DNA of 5,414 bases from Nitrospirota bacterium (GTDB lineage: Bacteria > Nitrospirota > Thermodesulfovibrionia > Thermodesulfovibrionales > UBA6898): assembly GCA_021787505.1 (NCBI GenBank), contig JAJYLU010000167.1:1-5414 (forward strand), in the 5' to 3' direction. The notes under the pieces were generated by a model. The model had not been told where the DNA came from and searched no databases. It saw only the letters and a list, made by a program, of their open reading frames with translations. The position numbers were made by a program, and so were the translations under genes. Below are positions 5,308 through 5,414 of the stretch, in pieces. Position 1 is the stretch's first letter; each line of letters begins with the position of its first letter.

Positions 5308-5414
5308 GTGCTGGCTGGGTCGGTGGGATATGTGGGGGTTGCCTCGGACGCCGCCCAAGCGGAGGTGGTGATCAACGCCACTCCGGTTGGCATGGCCGGG
5401 ACCAGTGTTGCCGG
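5308..5414 (+). CDS. aroE: Shikimate dehydrogenase fragment, internal segment, open at both ends
   Basis: The plus strand reads VLAGSVGYVGVASDAAQAEVVINATPVGMAG in one frame. The block A-E-V-V-I-N-A-T-P-V-G-M is the hallmark of the NADP-binding domain of AroE, which reduces 3-dehydroshikimate to shikimate in aromatic amino acid synthesis. In the family it comes after about 190 residues of catalytic domain and the start of the Rossmann fold. Here none of that is present: the frame is closed by a stop at 5287-5289, and the sequence to the left codes on the other strand. The left limit given is only where similarity seems to begin, and the right end runs off the window. It is therefore either one side of a chimeric join or a pseudogene remnant. 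The style of the segment (AGTSVAG after NATPVGM) is reminiscent of actinobacterial AroE, a weak hint of a foreign source. Confidence 0.7.
   Translation, partial: MLAGSVGYVGVASDAAQAEVVINATPVGMAGTSVA

Noticed and set aside
5127..5393. A minus-strand frame of 88 codons at the right edge
   Set aside because: It is an Arg-rich frame that overlaps the aminotransferase and AroE fragments, both of which show family motifs in other frames.
1..5414. CRISPR arrays, insertion sequences and phage attachment sites
   Set aside because: I saw no regularly spaced direct repeats, transposase-like frames or paired terminal inverted repeats in the window.

Overview
The window comes from a bacterial chromosome or metagenomic contig of fairly high GC. 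The dnaX gene and the short 4.5S-type signal recognition particle (SRP) RNA without an Alu domain suggest a Gram-negative lineage. The feel of the DnaX protein points to Nitrospirota or a deltaproteobacterial-type group, but this is an impression from sequence style and not a phylogeny.

Left part (1-1925, minus strand): the housekeeping pair ffs (SRP RNA) followed by dnaX, the clamp-loader and tau subunit gene of DNA polymerase III. dnaX runs off the left edge. The same order (SRP RNA, dnaX, then usually ybaB and recR) is known from Bacillus subtilis and others. The 198 bases from 1926 to 2123 form a divergent promoter region. On the plus strand it leads to a small exported or membrane-anchored protein of unknown function (2124-2378). 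Between 2379 and 2443 lies a hairpin-rich convergent intergenic spacer.

Middle and right part (2444-5305, minus strand): a tight four-gene unit read right to left. It holds the C-terminal end of a PLP-dependent aminotransferase of the HisC/CobD type, a two-TM sensor histidine kinase, a response regulator whose output is not a DNA-binding domain, and a one-TM protein with a degenerate OmpA/MotB-like C-terminal domain. Kinase and regulator genes overlap by 8 bases. Regulator and OmpA-like genes overlap by 1 base (TGATG). This argues that the last three act together. The regulator is the most interesting protein: a complete receiver domain (D9, D10, D58, S87, K109), a TPR-like helical hairpin, and a C-terminal helical domain ending in an RNKAIHH motif. 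That motif matches the RX4H signature of HEPN domains, many of which are ribonucleases. A plausible reading is an envelope-sensing phosphorelay that controls a HEPN output instead of transcription.

Right edge (about 5300-5414): the aminotransferase frame loses its family similarity near 5305 and hits a stop at 5374-5372. The opposite strand then encodes an internal segment of shikimate dehydrogenase (AroE) with no N-terminal half. Two unrelated gene fragments abut head-on here, which suggests a chimeric assembly join or a recent rearrangement.
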